A DNA stretch of 64,000 nt. Origin: Clostridium jeddahitimonense (GTDB lineage: Bacteria > Bacillota > Clostridia > Clostridiales > Clostridiaceae). The position numbers and the translations under genes are program-made. Under the pieces are notes generated by a model. It was given only the letters and a program-made list of their open reading frames with translations, did no database searches and was not told where the DNA came from. Below are positions 9,401-19,077 of this stretch, in pieces (the first letter of the stretch is position 1; every line of letters begins with the position of its first letter). The DNA is taken from positions 3,469,250-3,533,249 of the forward strand of contig LM994670.1 in NCBI GenBank assembly GCA_000753455.2, written 5' to 3'.

Positions 9401-12400
9401 TTCCATCACTATGTTTTCTAACCTTTGAAAGATTCTCCATAGTACTTGTTAATATAGTACTTGTTGGAGTTCCAACCATTTCGTACTTATTTGAATCTAA
9501 AGGAATTGCAGCACTAAATGCATTAACATCAGATAATCCTGTACCTATAACATCAACAGTAAATGTTTCTCCTGCTTTTAATTCAGTCTTACTTGGTACT
9601 AACATAAGGTCTCCAGCCATTTGAGCATTTGACTCAACAACTCCACCTTTTAACTTACTAGCAACATAAGCTATATCATAAGCATCAATTACACCATTGT
9701 TATTTAAGTCTGCTGCTGAAACATATCCTGGCCAGTCAGCATCTACAGTTGTTAATCCAGTATAGTTTTGAAGGAATGTTAAATCTCCATCATCGATGTC
9801 TCCACTATTATTCCAGTCTCCAACTACCTTACCGTTAGTTCCATCTACCTTGTATGGTCTAAATTCTCTCATTGTTAAGAAGTTTCCTATAGACTCTTTA
9901 GTTATAATTTTAAAGTAACGTGCATTTATTGGTGTATCAAAGTTAATAGTCTTTACTTGTCCATCAGTAGCCCATGCCTCATTACCACTATCTGTTGCAT
10001 TACTAAATACTTTAGTATAGTTAACTCCATCTGAACTTGAATATATTTCAGCTCTCTTTACAGATCCATTTCCATTTGCCCTAAATAATAAGTCTAACTT
10101 TTCAATTGAATAGGCTTTCTTCATATCTATTATAAATGGTTGATCTATAGCATTTCCTTTTGAGTGGAATTGAGAGTTATCATCTCCATCTAATGCTTTA
10201 TATGGGTAGTCACTACTATATTGGCCACCTGTCCATAATGCTTCCATGTCACTTGGAACATTACGATATGGATCTAAAGCAGTTTTAGGTGATATCTTTT
10301 CACTCCATTGTGAATATCCATCCTTATTTACACTACGAACTCTATAGTTGTAAACTGTGTCATAATTTAAGTTTAAGTGAGTGTATCCAGTTTCTGTAAT
10401 ATTACTAAATACTGTTCCATCGATTTCAACATCATATGAAGTAGCGTCTTCGACTTCATCCCATACTAATTTAATAGTATCTGGAGTTATACTATCTTCT
10501 GGTGCTGCAAAATTTGATGGCGCAGCTAAATTTTCATTTAATTCATTTTTATTAATATCCTGAGTATTAACAAAATCTTTAACTGTTAATTCAACTTCAT
10601 TCTTAGTTACATCTGTCTTTTCAACCTTAACGTAAACCTTTGGAGTTGTAGCTATTTCAACCTTTGCAAATTCAGAACCTTCTGTTGCATATTTATTTAG
10701 GTTTGGTGATTCATCATAGAAGTACATATTGGTCCCTTTTTCATATTCTTCAATGGATTTTGCTTCTGTAAGCTTAACTTCACTTCCACCAACTTTAGTA
10801 GTAAGGCTTGATGGCTTTTCACTTACATTAACAACAAACTCAGTTTCTCTTTCTGCAACCATTCCCTCATAGTTTCCAGTTAATAATCCTGTCTTTATTG
10901 TAGCTGTACCCTTTCCTGCCTTAGGAGCTGATGAAGTAACTAAAGTAGTTGCTGATTTATTTTCAAGATAATCTGTTGTTAAACCATCATCCTCATAAAC
11001 TTCAAACTCTGTATCTCCACTTGGGTATACTTCATAGATACGCTTAGACTTATCAACTTCCTCAGGGGTATTGTTATCATTATTCATAGGAATAATAGCT
11101 CCATTCTTAACAAATAGAGGTAACTTCCATAAAGGTGCTTCATAGTTATTTAATACTCCACCACCTCTATATTGTTTTCCACTGAAGTAATCTATCCATA
11201 CTTGCTCTTCATCTGGAAGATAAATATCATTTCTTATGTCGTTTCCATTTGCATCACTTGCAGTATTTTGATATATAGGAGCAACTAATAAATTAGGTCC
11301 CCACATATATTGATACTCTGTTGATGTACCATATGTGTATGCATTAGGATACTCAAGCATCATTGCTCTAATCATTGGAGTACCTTCATTAGTAGCTTCA
11401 TTTCCAATACTATAGTTATATGGCATCATTGATGACTTCAATTTTAAATACATTCTATTTATTGAAGTATATGGCTCATTAAATGCATATGGATTCTTTG
11501 GATTACTTCCCCAACCATCCATATCTATTTGAACTGGAGTAAATGCTTTCCATTGGAAATCTCTAGTTTGAATTAAATTATTTCCTCCAAATATACCATC
11601 CATATCTGAACCAACATTAGGCTGTCCTGATAATCCTGCTCCTATATAAGTTGGAATATGGAATCTTATATATTCCCATTGTCCACCATATTGGTCTCCT
11701 GACCAAATTGAAGCATAACGTTGAGTACCAGCCCATCCATCTAAAGATACAATAAATGGTCTTGCATTATCTTTTGAATTATTTATAATTCCTTCAGCTG
11801 CTTGTCTTACTGAGTTAAGGGCAAATGAATATCCTGCACCAACCCAAGCAACGTCTGTTTTAACTCCGTTAGTTCCAGCCACTCCAACTTCTTTATCTAT
11901 ATCACGCTCTAAATAAACCTCCTGATTACCTGTCGGCTTTAATGTACTTTGAGTCCAAAGACCTGTTTGAATACCAAAACCTCTTGCATAATCAACAAAG
12001 CTTTTCAAATTATTTATATTTCCATCTATGCTATCTTCTCTACCGTATCCACATCCATAACCATCATTAGGTAAGAACCACCCTAAAGGCATATCGTTTT
12101 CAACGTGGCTATCAATTACTTTTACACCATCAACCATTAATGACTCTTGTCTATCAAACCCTGGTTTTTGTGTTTGAGATTCTTGTCCTGTTTCATCATT
12201 TATCCAGTCTCTTGAATAACAGTTAGCATGTCCTAAATAAAATCCATACTCTGGTAATAAAACTGGCTTACCAGTTAACTCTGTAAATTCATTAATTATA
12301 TTAGTTGGATTTTCACCTATAAAGTAGTATGCATCAAATCTCTTTTCTTGATGCTTAGTTATTACTTTACCTTGCTCTGTTGAAGAAAAATCGTATGAAC

Positions 12401-13121
12401 CTGGCTTAAATGTATGTCTCATTACACCATAACCAGCTGTTGAGAAATAGAATGGTGTTGGACTGGCAACCCCTCCATCTACCCAATTGTTTTCGTTTAC
12501 AATATTTATAATTTTACCTCTGTGAGAGAATCTACCGTTTTGCATTCCTCCACCATAGAAGTATTCATCATCTGAAGCTTCTAAAGTTTGAATAGTCTCA
12601 TTATTTTTATACTTTAAAGGTTCTGCTTCTTTCCAAATAGTTTTTCCAGTAGTCTTATTTACTAGTTCCATTTTACTAGTTTCTTTCTCTACCTTTAATT
12701 CAATATTTGCTGTTGATAGAACAATCTCAGCTCCATCTGTTACTACAGGAACTGTTTTTTCATATTTGTCCTCAGTTTTATCTATAATTTTAGTTATGTG
12801 ATCTTTAGAGTTTGGTGTTGGATCTTCTTGGAAGTCACCTGTTGGATCCATGTATATACGAAACACACCATTTTCTAAAAATGATACTCTTAGCTTTTCA
12901 CCTGTTGCCAAGTCAAAAGTAACCTTGTTTTCATCTTGGACGTAATTAACAATTCCTCCTATCTCGTTATAATCGTTTGCACTAGTTTCATCAACTAACT
13001 CTTCGTTCTGGCTAAGTATAGTCTCTGCCTGTGCTACTACCGCAGGACTTATGCTACTTGTAATTAACATTCCACTCAATAAAGCAGCTGTAATCTTAGC
13101 AGTAAGCATCCTTCTCTTCAT
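6492..13121 (-). CDS. LPXTG-anchored multidomain GH31 glycosidase
   Basis: 2209 residues. Signal peptide 1-32 (VVAQA/E); GH31 N-terminal and catalytic domains (about 60-700); FN3 (about 865-945); F5/8C-CBM32 (about 953-1090); type I dockerin with two Ca loops (about 1092-1157); cohesin-like domain (about 1160-1307); a second discoidin-like domain (about 1314-1467); Big_2-like (about 1469-1555); FIVAR (about 1557-1632); third F5/8C (about 1635-1784); several FIVAR repeats (about 1787-2154); sortase motif LPNTG (2178-2182), membrane segment and KKKRK tail. Nucleophile Asp423 (KTDVAW); acid/base probably Asp476 (SGDQYGG). These motifs resemble the GH31 subgroup that contains alpha-N-acetylgalactosaminidases (Nag31) more than classic WxDMNE alpha-glucosidases, so mucin or other host glycans are a plausible target. 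Activity is not proven. Confidence 0.88.
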   Translation of the reverse strand: MKRRMLTAKITAALLSGMLITSSISPAVVAQAETILSQNEELVDETSANDYNEIGGIVNYVQDENKVTFDLATGEKLRVSFLENGVFRIYMDPTGDFQEDPTPNSKDHITKIIDKTEDKYEKTVPVVTDGAEIVLSTANIELKVEKETSKMELVNKTTGKTIWKEAEPLKYKNNETIQTLEASDDEYFYGGGMQNGRFSHRGKIINIVNENNWVDGGVASPTPFYFSTAGYGVMRHTFKPGSYDFSSTEQGKVITKHQEKRFDAYYFIGENPTNIINEFTELTGKPVLLPEYGFYLGHANCYSRDWINDETGQESQTQKPGFDRQESLMVDGVKVIDSHVENDMPLGWFLPNDGYGCGYGREDSIDGNINNLKSFVDYARGFGIQTGLWTQSTLKPTGNQEVYLERDIDKEVGVAGTNGVKTDVAWVGAGYSFALNSVRQAAEGIINNSKDNARPFIVSLDGWAGTQRYASIWSGDQYGGQWEYIRFHIPTYIGAGLSGQPNVGSDMDGIFGGNNLIQTRDFQWKAFTPVQIDMDGWGSNPKNPYAFNEPYTSINRMYLKLKSSMMPYNYSIGNEATNEGTPMIRAMMLEYPNAYTYGTSTEYQYMWGPNLLVAPIYQNTASDANGNDIRNDIYLPDEEQVWIDYFSGKQYRGGGVLNNYEAPLWKLPLFVKNGAIIPMNNDNNTPEEVDKSKRIYEVYPSGDTEFEVYEDDGLTTDYLENKSATTLVTSSAPKAGKGTATIKTGLLTGNYEGMVAERETEFVVNVSEKPSSLTTKVGGSEVKLTEAKSIEEYEKGTNMYFYDESPNLNKYATEGSEFAKVEIATTPKVYVKVEKTDVTKNEVELTVKDFVNTQDINKNELNENLAAPSNFAAPEDSITPDTIKLVWDEVEDATSYDVEIDGTVFSNITETGYTHLNLNYDTVYNYRVRSVNKDGYSQWSEKISPKTALDPYRNVPSDMEALWTGGQYSSDYPYKALDGDDNSQFHSKGNAIDQPFIIDMKKAYSIEKLDLLFRANGNGSVKRAEIYSSSDGVNYTKVFSNATDSGNEAWATDGQVKTINFDTPINARYFKIITKESIGNFLTMREFRPYKVDGTNGKVVGDWNNSGDIDDGDLTFLQNYTGLTTVDADWPGYVSAADLNNNGVIDAYDIAYVASKLKGGVVESNAQMAGDLMLVPSKTELKAGETFTVDVIGTGLSDVNAFSAAIPLDSNKYEMVGTPTSTILTSTMENLSKVRKHSDGSQDIYTVFTNVGNAMKLKGTDSVARITLKAKVDTTWDMELTHGLIVDSKMNSKLAIAKVTNNDAPLPEAGEAVTKISGESISVSGEESQLQAGMGLNKLIDGTTSSDDSSRMDLKWIFSADQADKGTLPFEMTFKFDEAKELDNFTIYNRMDANGSINTAALKEVKAVGYLGEEATDLGTISDIETATTIFDLKGQKFDKIVVTALDSHKDKNTLAINEIEFYQKTGQEVSGIEFAEDTVEKLYLNKITPISANVLPSNANNPYYKVTSDNEDVVKVIRLDSEDKVGYYLMGLQSGTAKITATTADGSFTVEKTITVGKGADKTLLVEVINDAKEHTKLNEIYTKESYDALIAKVKVAEEVADNEESTEKEVSDAIIALRDAIDKLQERETVKEDKISYENVEAIDATSEADTDYKENAVDGDEGSIWHSGYQSADKLPVSITLELDKAYNLDQIDYLPRQNSRNGHITKYMIETSLDGENWIEARVGDLEANKEGTALANTGYNPIRFNSVEARYVRFTALESLGDTNNKYASVAELVFYGREVEVEEGVNKDALQGAIDIAKEITEEQLNAAIPEARDEFVTALAEAESILANEEATQEQVDTTLDRLNKAIKGLEIIAGDKTDLIKLVETINALDPNNFTSASWSDVELALIEANGVIANENATVGDVVQAYTKLLNAHAKLEKKADKTELQEVINKAEALDNSKYTEETYALVLEKLAIAKEVMGNDDASSESVKAAIAALNNAIDNLKEVDDGEDDKVEADKSSLYEAIVKGQGIQENDYTSESFKNLKAKLDEAISVHAKENATQEEVDAVTSELLAAIDALVEVDNGGNDGDDGDEDQVVNKELLNGLINNALNLDSNKYTSETWSTLMASLKSAQEVMSREDATQDEVNKAYDELNIAIEGLVEGSNKPVKPVDPVKPGKPNKPGNGGNLPNTGGTPAGAVGILGVFTAALGFGMFKKKRK

Positions 13122-13588
13122 TATAAATCCCCCCTAGAAATACCCTATATAAATAGGAAATATAATAAGTTTCATACTAGTACATTTTCGGCTGCGAACT
13201 TTCTTGTATATTCTGTATATTTTGTAACATTTTTACAAAACTTATATTCATATTATATTGTCTATTTTTTTTTAATACAATATTATATTTTAATTTAAAC
13301 TAAAAGTATAAAATGTTTGTTAAAATATATAACCTATTGATTAATAACTATAATTACAACATTTATCCTTAATTTTTTACCTTATGTTTAATAATACTTC
13401 ATTTGCAACGAATGAAAATACACATAATATTTCTGCTTAATAATTTACTTATTATTAATATTGTTAAAAATGTACAAATATTTTATTTAAAAGTACAAAC
13501 TAATTAATATACTTTTAAAGTATTATTTTCTATTGTGCAAAATCTATAAATATATATCTTGCTTAATTGCTGCAACATAAAATTGAAT
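13122..13588. other. Non-coding upstream region of the GH31 gene
   Basis: About 470 bp of very AT-rich DNA with no credible gene. Next to the start codon it holds AGGGGGG and a small CCTAT/ATAGG hairpin (13144-13157). Three 9-bp direct repeats beginning TGTA occur at 13205, 13214 and 13223. A TTCATT/AATGAA inverted repeat lies at 13398-13416. The promoter of the GH31 gene must lie here, but I cannot place -35/-10 boxes with confidence. Confidence 0.5.
13205..13231 (-). repeat. Three 9-bp TGTATATTY direct repeats
   Basis: TGTATATTC, TGTATATTT and TGTAACATT follow each other without gap, 84-116 bp upstream of the GH31 start. The short period could mark a regulator site or be chance in AT-rich DNA. 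Confidence 0.3.
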
Positions 13589-13642
13589 AAAAAAACTCTT
13601 TAAAAACATACCAAATAAAATTGATAATGCCTTAAAGAGTAA
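13589..13642 (-). terminator. Terminator of the sucrose operon/scrR
   Basis: On the minus strand ACTCTTTAAGGCAT pairs with a distal TTTAAAGAGT arm and is followed by seven T. It lies about 60 bp past the scrR stop and closes the sucrose cluster. Confidence 0.7.
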
Positions 13643-13702
13643 TAATCCATATCTACACTAATTTAAATCATCTTTTCTAATCTTTCGATATCTACATGTC
13701 AA

Positions 13703-14695
13703 CTAGATGCTATCTCTCTCAACTAGGTGATATGGTAACTTTTCCTTTTTATTTATATTTTTTGATGATGCTATTCCATCCCTTAACATACCTAATAATA
13801 TGTTTGCTGCCTCAACTCCTGCTGTTTTGTAATGGTAATGTACCGTGGTTAATCTTGGTTCTATTAACCTTGCTATCTTAGAATTACCTATACTTATAAC
13901 AGCAACATCTTCAGGTATTTTATATTTATTTTCTTTAAGATATTCAATAGCTCCAGTTGCTATATTATCAGTAACAGCAAATATACACTTAGGCTTACTT
14001 TTCCCTTCCATCAGTTCTTTCGCAAGAGCATACCCACTCTCTACACTAAAGTCTCCTATTTTAATTAACTCTTTATTTATCACTATTCCATGTTCATTTA
14101 ACTCATCTAGAAATCCCCGTTTTCTTTCGTAACCAACTGATATATCTTCCTCATATACGCCTATAAAACCTATATCTTTATACCCTTTTTTAATTATGTA
14201 ATTAACAACACTTCTTGCTGCATTGTAATCATCATTATAAACTGACGGATATTCTTCTATATTTTGAGCTACTACAACAATTGGAACCTTTATTTCATCC
14301 ATAACCTTTAAATGTTCTTCCGTTACTTTTGTTGCCATAAAAATAACTCCATCAACATTGTTATTCTTAAACATTTTTAGATACTCTATTTCCTTATCAA
14401 TAGAAAGATTAGTATTAGCAATTAGCATATCATATCCGTTAGCATTTAATTCATCAGAGATACCTTCAACAACCCTTGGAGCAGTTTCAGTACTTATTTT
14501 AGGAACGATAACTCCAATTAAATTTGTCTTCTTAGTTCTCATGCTCTGTGCTTGTCTTTGAGGCCTGAATCCAGTTTCCTTGATAGCTCTTTCAATTTTT
14601 TCAACAGCAGTTTCACTAACATACCCATCATTAAAATACCTAGATACTGTTGACTTAGATACCCCTGCTATTTTGGCAAATTCTATTATCGTCAT
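13703..14695 (-). CDS. scrR: LacI-family repressor, sucrose operon (ScrR)
   Basis: 330 residues. The start is the ATG at 14695; the GTG three codons upstream lies inside the AGGTGG ribosome binding site. The LacI HTH (IIEFAKIAGVSKSTVSRYFN) is followed by the hinge helix region and a periplasmic-binding-protein-like effector domain (about 60-330). It closes the scrA-scrB-scrK-malL cluster, so sucrose or fructose derivatives are the likely inducers. Its likely operators are the twin AGGTATCGTTCCCACAT sites before scrA. No copy of that site is seen directly before scrR. Confidence 0.88.
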   Translation of the reverse strand: MTIIEFAKIAGVSKSTVSRYFNDGYVSETAVEKIERAIKETGFRPQRQAQSMRTKKTNLIGVIVPKISTETAPRVVEGISDELNANGYDMLIANTNLSIDKEIEYLKMFKNNNVDGVIFMATKVTEEHLKVMDEIKVPIVVVAQNIEEYPSVYNDDYNAARSVVNYIIKKGYKDIGFIGVYEEDISVGYERKRGFLDELNEHGIVINKELIKIGDFSVESGYALAKELMEGKSKPKCIFAVTDNIATGAIEYLKENKYKIPEDVAVISIGNSKIARLIEPRLTTVHYHYKTAGVEAANILLGMLRDGIASSKNINKKEKLPYHLVERDSI

Positions 14696-14745
14696 AATTA
14701 CCACCTAAATCTCTTTAATATACTTATATAATAAAGAAAATATTA

Positions 14746-14783
14746 AAATAAGGCAATGAGATTTATATCCCACCACCTTATTT
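14746..14783 (-). terminator. Hairpin between malL and scrR
   Basis: On the minus strand AAATAAGG pairs with CCTTATTT, and the stem extends inward for about 11 more pairs using G-U wobbles, followed by TTTTAATATTTT. It lies 11 bp past the malL stop and may partly terminate the sugar genes before scrR. Confidence 0.6.
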
Positions 14784-14793
14784 CTTAAAACAC

Positions 14794-16482
14794 TTATTTA
14801 ATGTTAAAACTTATCAGGTTATTGTACTTATAGACTATAGTTTCATATGGTCTAAGTGCTAGTTTATTAGTTAATTTAGGAGAATTGCTATAATTAGCTA
14901 TTAATACATCTTCGTTAAGGCTTAATTCACTATTATCTCCTAATCCTAATATATCTTTTAATTCACTTAAATCAATAGATATATTATTACCATAGAAGTT
15001 ACATACAACAACCAAGTTCTCACCATTATATGATCTTGTATAAACAAAGGCTTCTCTATGATCCTTTAAAAGCAGTTCAAACTTTCCATATTTTATAACT
15101 TCCTCTGATTTTCTTAACCTTATAAGCTTTTGATAATATGCAAATATTGACCAAGGAGCTTTAATATCTCTTTCTACATTTATATCAGTATAATTATCAT
15201 TTACCATAAGCCAAGGCTTTTCAGTAGAAAACCCTCCATTCTCTGAAGAATCCCACTGCATTGGAGTTCTTGCATTATCTCTTCCCTTTGCATACAATGA
15301 TTGCATTACTTCATCTTCACTATATCCTAAAGAAATTCTTTCATTATACATGTTTAAGCCTTCAATATCATTATAATATTCTATTGATGGAAACTTAACG
15401 TTAGTCATACCTATCTCTTCACCTTGATAAATATACGGTGTACCCTTTTGCATATGTAGCATTGTTGCTAGCATTTTTGCAGACTCAACCCTATACTCTT
15501 TATCATTACCCCATCTTGAAACCATTCTTGGCAGATCATGATTATTTCCAAATAAGCTATTCCATCCATCTTCATATAATTCTACTTGCCACTTTCTAAA
15601 AGACTCTTTAAAAGCTATAAAATCTAATGGTGCTAAATCCCACTTTCTTTTACCTTGCTGCTTATCTAATGAAATAACCTCAAATTGAAATACCATACTA
15701 AGCTCGTTTCTTTTTGGATTACTATAAAGCTTTCCGATTTCAGGAGTTGCCCCCCAAGTTTCTCCTACTGTAAGAACGTCATACTTTCCAAAGGTTTCTC
15801 TATTCATCTCTTGTATATACTCATGAAGCTTTGGACCATTTTGAGTTATTAACTTATCTGGTTCCTTTCCGATTAAATCAATAACATCCATTCTAAACCC
15901 TTTAATTCCAAGTTCTAGCCAAAACTTCATCATATTATAAATTTCTTTTCTTAACTCTGGATTTTCCCAATTTAAATCAGGCTGTCTCTTATCATGTAAA
16001 TGTAAATAATATTGATTTGTTTCTGTATCAAGAGTCCATGCACTTCCCCCAAAATTAGACTTCAAATCATTTGGGACGCTACCATTTACTGCATCTCTCC
16101 ATATATAAAAATCTCTATACTTATTTTCCTTACTCTTTCTTGCTTCCTTAAACCATATATGTTCATCAGAAGTATGATTAACTACTAAATCCATAATTAT
16201 CTTTATGTCTCTTTTAGTAGCTTCATCTATTAAAGTCTTCATATCATCCAGTGTTCCAAACTCATCCATAATGTCACAATAATCACTAATATCATATCCA
16301 TTATCAACATTAGGTGACTTATAAACCGGGCTCAGCCAAATAACATCTATTCCAAGTTCTTTTAGATAATCAAGCTTAGAAATAATACCATTTAAATCAC
16401 CTATACCGTCATTATTACTATCCTTAAAGCTACGCGGATATACCTGATATACCACCGAATCATGCCACCATTTCTTTTTCAT
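14794..16482 (-). CDS. malL: GH13 oligo-1,6-glucosidase / alpha-glucosidase
   Basis: 562 residues, cytoplasmic, full length for the GH13_31 group. Starts WWHDSVVYQVYPRSFKD and has the conserved regions DLVVNHTSDEH, GFRMDVID (nucleophile Asp199), VGETWG (acid/base Glu241) and NNHDLPR (Asp316). Valine directly after the nucleophile is the residue linked in this family to alpha-1,6 (isomaltose-like) specificity; the sucrose-operon context also allows sucrose isomers. A TreC (trehalose-6-P hydrolase) role is less likely because no trehalose PTS is nearby. AGGAGAG ribosome binding site. Lies downstream of scrK. Confidence 0.85.
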   Translation of the reverse strand: MKKKWWHDSVVYQVYPRSFKDSNNDGIGDLNGIISKLDYLKELGIDVIWLSPVYKSPNVDNGYDISDYCDIMDEFGTLDDMKTLIDEATKRDIKIIMDLVVNHTSDEHIWFKEARKSKENKYRDFYIWRDAVNGSVPNDLKSNFGGSAWTLDTETNQYYLHLHDKRQPDLNWENPELRKEIYNMMKFWLELGIKGFRMDVIDLIGKEPDKLITQNGPKLHEYIQEMNRETFGKYDVLTVGETWGATPEIGKLYSNPKRNELSMVFQFEVISLDKQQGKRKWDLAPLDFIAFKESFRKWQVELYEDGWNSLFGNNHDLPRMVSRWGNDKEYRVESAKMLATMLHMQKGTPYIYQGEEIGMTNVKFPSIEYYNDIEGLNMYNERISLGYSEDEVMQSLYAKGRDNARTPMQWDSSENGGFSTEKPWLMVNDNYTDINVERDIKAPWSIFAYYQKLIRLRKSEEVIKYGKFELLLKDHREAFVYTRSYNGENLVVVCNFYGNNISIDLSELKDILGLGDNSELSLNEDVLIANYSNSPKLTNKLALRPYETIVYKYNNLISFNIK

Positions 16483-16557
16483 AAAATATCTCTCCTAAAT
16501 ATATATTTCCTAAATACCTGTGATCTAAAAGATCTAATTCATACTATTATCCTTATA

Positions 16558-17526
16558 TTATTTGCAAAGCATTTTTTCAACTTCTTCAAAAGTAGGTAAA
16601 GCTCCTATTGCTCCTTTTCTTGAAACAGTTATAGCTGCAGTTCTATTAGCAAAATCTAATATATTTTCAACAATATTCTTATCTAAACTTACTAAATCAT
16701 CAAGAGTGATATTTTGTGATGAAATTTTATATAATATAGCTCCAATGAAGGAATCTCCAGCTCCTGTTGTATCTTCAACCTCAACTTTATAAGAAGGTGC
16801 AAAATATTTATTATTGCTTGTTATAAATTCAGCTCCATTAACACCTTTAGTGTATATTACAACATTTACGCTACCTACAAATAGGGAGTTAATTGCTTCT
16901 TTCTCATCCTTAATTCCTGTTATAAACTCAAGCTCTTCATCACTTACCTTAACTATATTTGCTAATGGTAAAAATTCTAATATAGCTTCTCTACATTTTT
17001 CTGGTGACTCCCATAAAGGTAATCTAATGTTAGGATCAAAGCTAACTATACAATTATTATTTTTAGCAAATTCTATTGCTTTTCTATGTGCATTTTTTAT
17101 AGGTGCATCAATTAAACTTACAGAGCAGAAATGTAATATATCTCCTGGCTTAAAATCATCTTCAACTATTTCTTCCTCTGCTAAAAGCATATCTGCGCTT
17201 GGATTTCTATAAAAGGAAAAATCTCTCTCTCCATTTTCTTTTAAAGAGACAAAAGCCAAAGCAGTATTTGCTTTTGAAGTACGTAATATTCTAGAAATAT
17301 CCACCCCTAGAGGCTTAACTGTATCAATTATTATATCTCCAAACGCATCTTGTCCTAACTTAGTTAACATTATTCCATCTCCACCAAGCTTGCATACTGC
17401 GGACACGACATTCAAAGGCGCTCCCCCTGGTACTCTTGTAAAAGACTCAACATTTTTAAGCTCTTGCCCTTTAACAGTTGGAATGAAATCTATCAATGCT
17501 TCCCCAATAGCTATAACTTTACTCAT
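16558..17526 (-). CDS. scrK: Fructokinase (PfkB family)
   Basis: 322 residues. PfkB/ribokinase fold: an N-terminal GEALIDFIP strand, the GGAPLNV substrate loop, and the C-terminal DTTGAGDSF signature with the catalytic aspartate (about residue 257). It phosphorylates the fructose released by ScrB to fructose-6-phosphate. It starts 21 bp after scrB, in an order typical of Gram-positive sucrose operons. Typical length; no odd features. Confidence 0.88.
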   Translation of the reverse strand: MSKVIAIGEALIDFIPTVKGQELKNVESFTRVPGGAPLNVVSAVCKLGGDGIMLTKLGQDAFGDIIIDTVKPLGVDISRILRTSKANTALAFVSLKENGERDFSFYRNPSADMLLAEEEIVEDDFKPGDILHFCSVSLIDAPIKNAHRKAIEFAKNNNCIVSFDPNIRLPLWESPEKCREAILEFLPLANIVKVSDEELEFITGIKDEKEAINSLFVGSVNVVIYTKGVNGAEFITSNNKYFAPSYKVEVEDTTGAGDSFIGAILYKISSQNITLDDLVSLDKNIVENILDFANRTAAITVSRKGAIGALPTFEEVEKMLCK

Positions 17527-17547
17527 GAAATATCACCTTCCTAATAT

Positions 17548-19020
17548 TTATTTAATACTCCACATATGTGCTTTAATATTACACTTTTCTGTACTTAAAA
17601 ATCTTATACCTATGCTATTTTTATCTGGGAATATTCTACTTGTAAATACTTTTTCTCCACCATTAACAAAAATCTCTACAGAAGAAGAATCCACAAAAAT
17701 TTGTAAGCTTAACTCTTTACAATCTAATGAAGTACTACGGGTAGTTCCCCACTCTGTCGCAAAGACTTCTCCTGACTTACTTCTATCTAAGGTAAACTTT
17801 TTATTATCAACATCATAATAAACTACAGTCTCTTCATTTTCAGAAACTCTTAACTTCACACCTACCTTACCTTCTGAGAAGTCTTTGAAAGTGCAGCTTA
17901 ACTCATATCTTTCCCCATCAAATCCATCAAAGCTTCTTTCCTCACCATTTATCATAGACTCAATATATCTATGATTCTCTCTCAGCTCATCTAATTCCTT
18001 TACTGGATTTTGAATTAGCTTATTATTAACAAGTGTTAATTCACGAGGTAATGTTAAGCAGTGTGCCCATCCATTTTTATCTGTTGGATATTCTATTTCA
18101 GGTAATCCCATCCAACCAACTAATATCCTTCTTCCATTTAAATCTTCAGTTGTTTGAGGTGCATAAAAATCAAATCCATTATCAAGTTCAATAAACTCTC
18201 CATGATTAAATTCACCACTAGTTAAGTCAAGCGGCTCTCCAACTATATATCCTGATTGATAAATATTTGCATACTTATCTCCTTCTTGCTCTAACCCTTG
18301 AGGTGAAAATATTAAAATACCTTTATTATCAAGCTCAATATAATCTGGGCATTCCCACATGAACCCAAAATCCTTAAGAGATGTATTAATCTCATTTACA
18401 AAATCCCAATTTATTAAATCTTTAGACTTGTAATAAACCACTCTTCCTTTTAGGTCAGTATTTTGAGCTCCAATTACGGCATAGAACTCATCACCTTTCT
18501 TAAAAACTTTAGGATCTCTAAAGTGGTCTGTATATCCCTCTGGTACTCCATTAATCACAGGCTCACTATGCTTCTTAACTCTATTTTTATCATCCATTAT
18601 CGCTAAACATTGATAAGGAGTTCTAATCCAATTTTCATCTCTTGTGTTTCCTGTATATAATAAGTGAAGCTTATTGTCGTGAACTATTCCAGAACCTGAA
18701 AAAGCTCCATGTGAATCAAACCAATCACCAGGATTTATTCCAATTCCATGATCTTCCCAACTAATTAAATCCTTAGAAGACGTATGATACCAATATTTTA
18801 ATCCATGGACTGGTCCCCTAGGAAACCATTGATAAAACAAATGATATTCTCCATTATAAAAAGAAAATCCATTAGGGTCATTTAGTAACCCTGTTATAGG
18901 TTGAATATGATATCCTTGTCGAAAATGACATTTCTTTACTGCATTTTCTAATTCATTTAATTCTTCTTTACTTACTTCTTCTATTGGTTTATATCTCTCT
19001 TCTCTCGACCAATCTATCAT
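17548..19020 (-). CDS. scrB: Sucrose-6-phosphate hydrolase (GH32)
   Basis: 490 residues, no signal peptide, so cytoplasmic. Five-bladed propeller signatures: LLNDPNG (nucleophile Asp48), FRDPKVF (transition-state stabiliser) and WECPDY (acid/base Glu), then a C-terminal beta-sandwich with DSSSVEIFVNGGE. It cleaves sucrose-6-phosphate delivered by ScrA into glucose-6-phosphate and fructose. It lies 101 bp after scrA behind an intercistronic hairpin. Confidence 0.93.
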   Translation of the reverse strand: MIDWSREERYKPIEEVSKEELNELENAVKKCHFRQGYHIQPITGLLNDPNGFSFYNGEYHLFYQWFPRGPVHGLKYWYHTSSKDLISWEDHGIGINPGDWFDSHGAFSGSGIVHDNKLHLLYTGNTRDENWIRTPYQCLAIMDDKNRVKKHSEPVINGVPEGYTDHFRDPKVFKKGDEFYAVIGAQNTDLKGRVVYYKSKDLINWDFVNEINTSLKDFGFMWECPDYIELDNKGILIFSPQGLEQEGDKYANIYQSGYIVGEPLDLTSGEFNHGEFIELDNGFDFYAPQTTEDLNGRRILVGWMGLPEIEYPTDKNGWAHCLTLPRELTLVNNKLIQNPVKELDELRENHRYIESMINGEERSFDGFDGERYELSCTFKDFSEGKVGVKLRVSENEETVVYYDVDNKKFTLDRSKSGEVFATEWGTTRSTSLDCKELSLQIFVDSSSVEIFVNGGEKVFTSRIFPDKNSIGIRFLSTEKCNIKAHMWSIK

Positions 19021-19077
19021 TTTAATCCTCCCTATACAAATTAAGCTTTTATGTATTAATTATTCATTTAAAAGTTC

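Noticed and set aside
16814..17212. Plus-strand 132-residue frame opposite the fructokinase gene
   Set aside because: Lies wholly inside a clear PfkB kinase gene, low-complexity Ser/Leu composition, no start signal.
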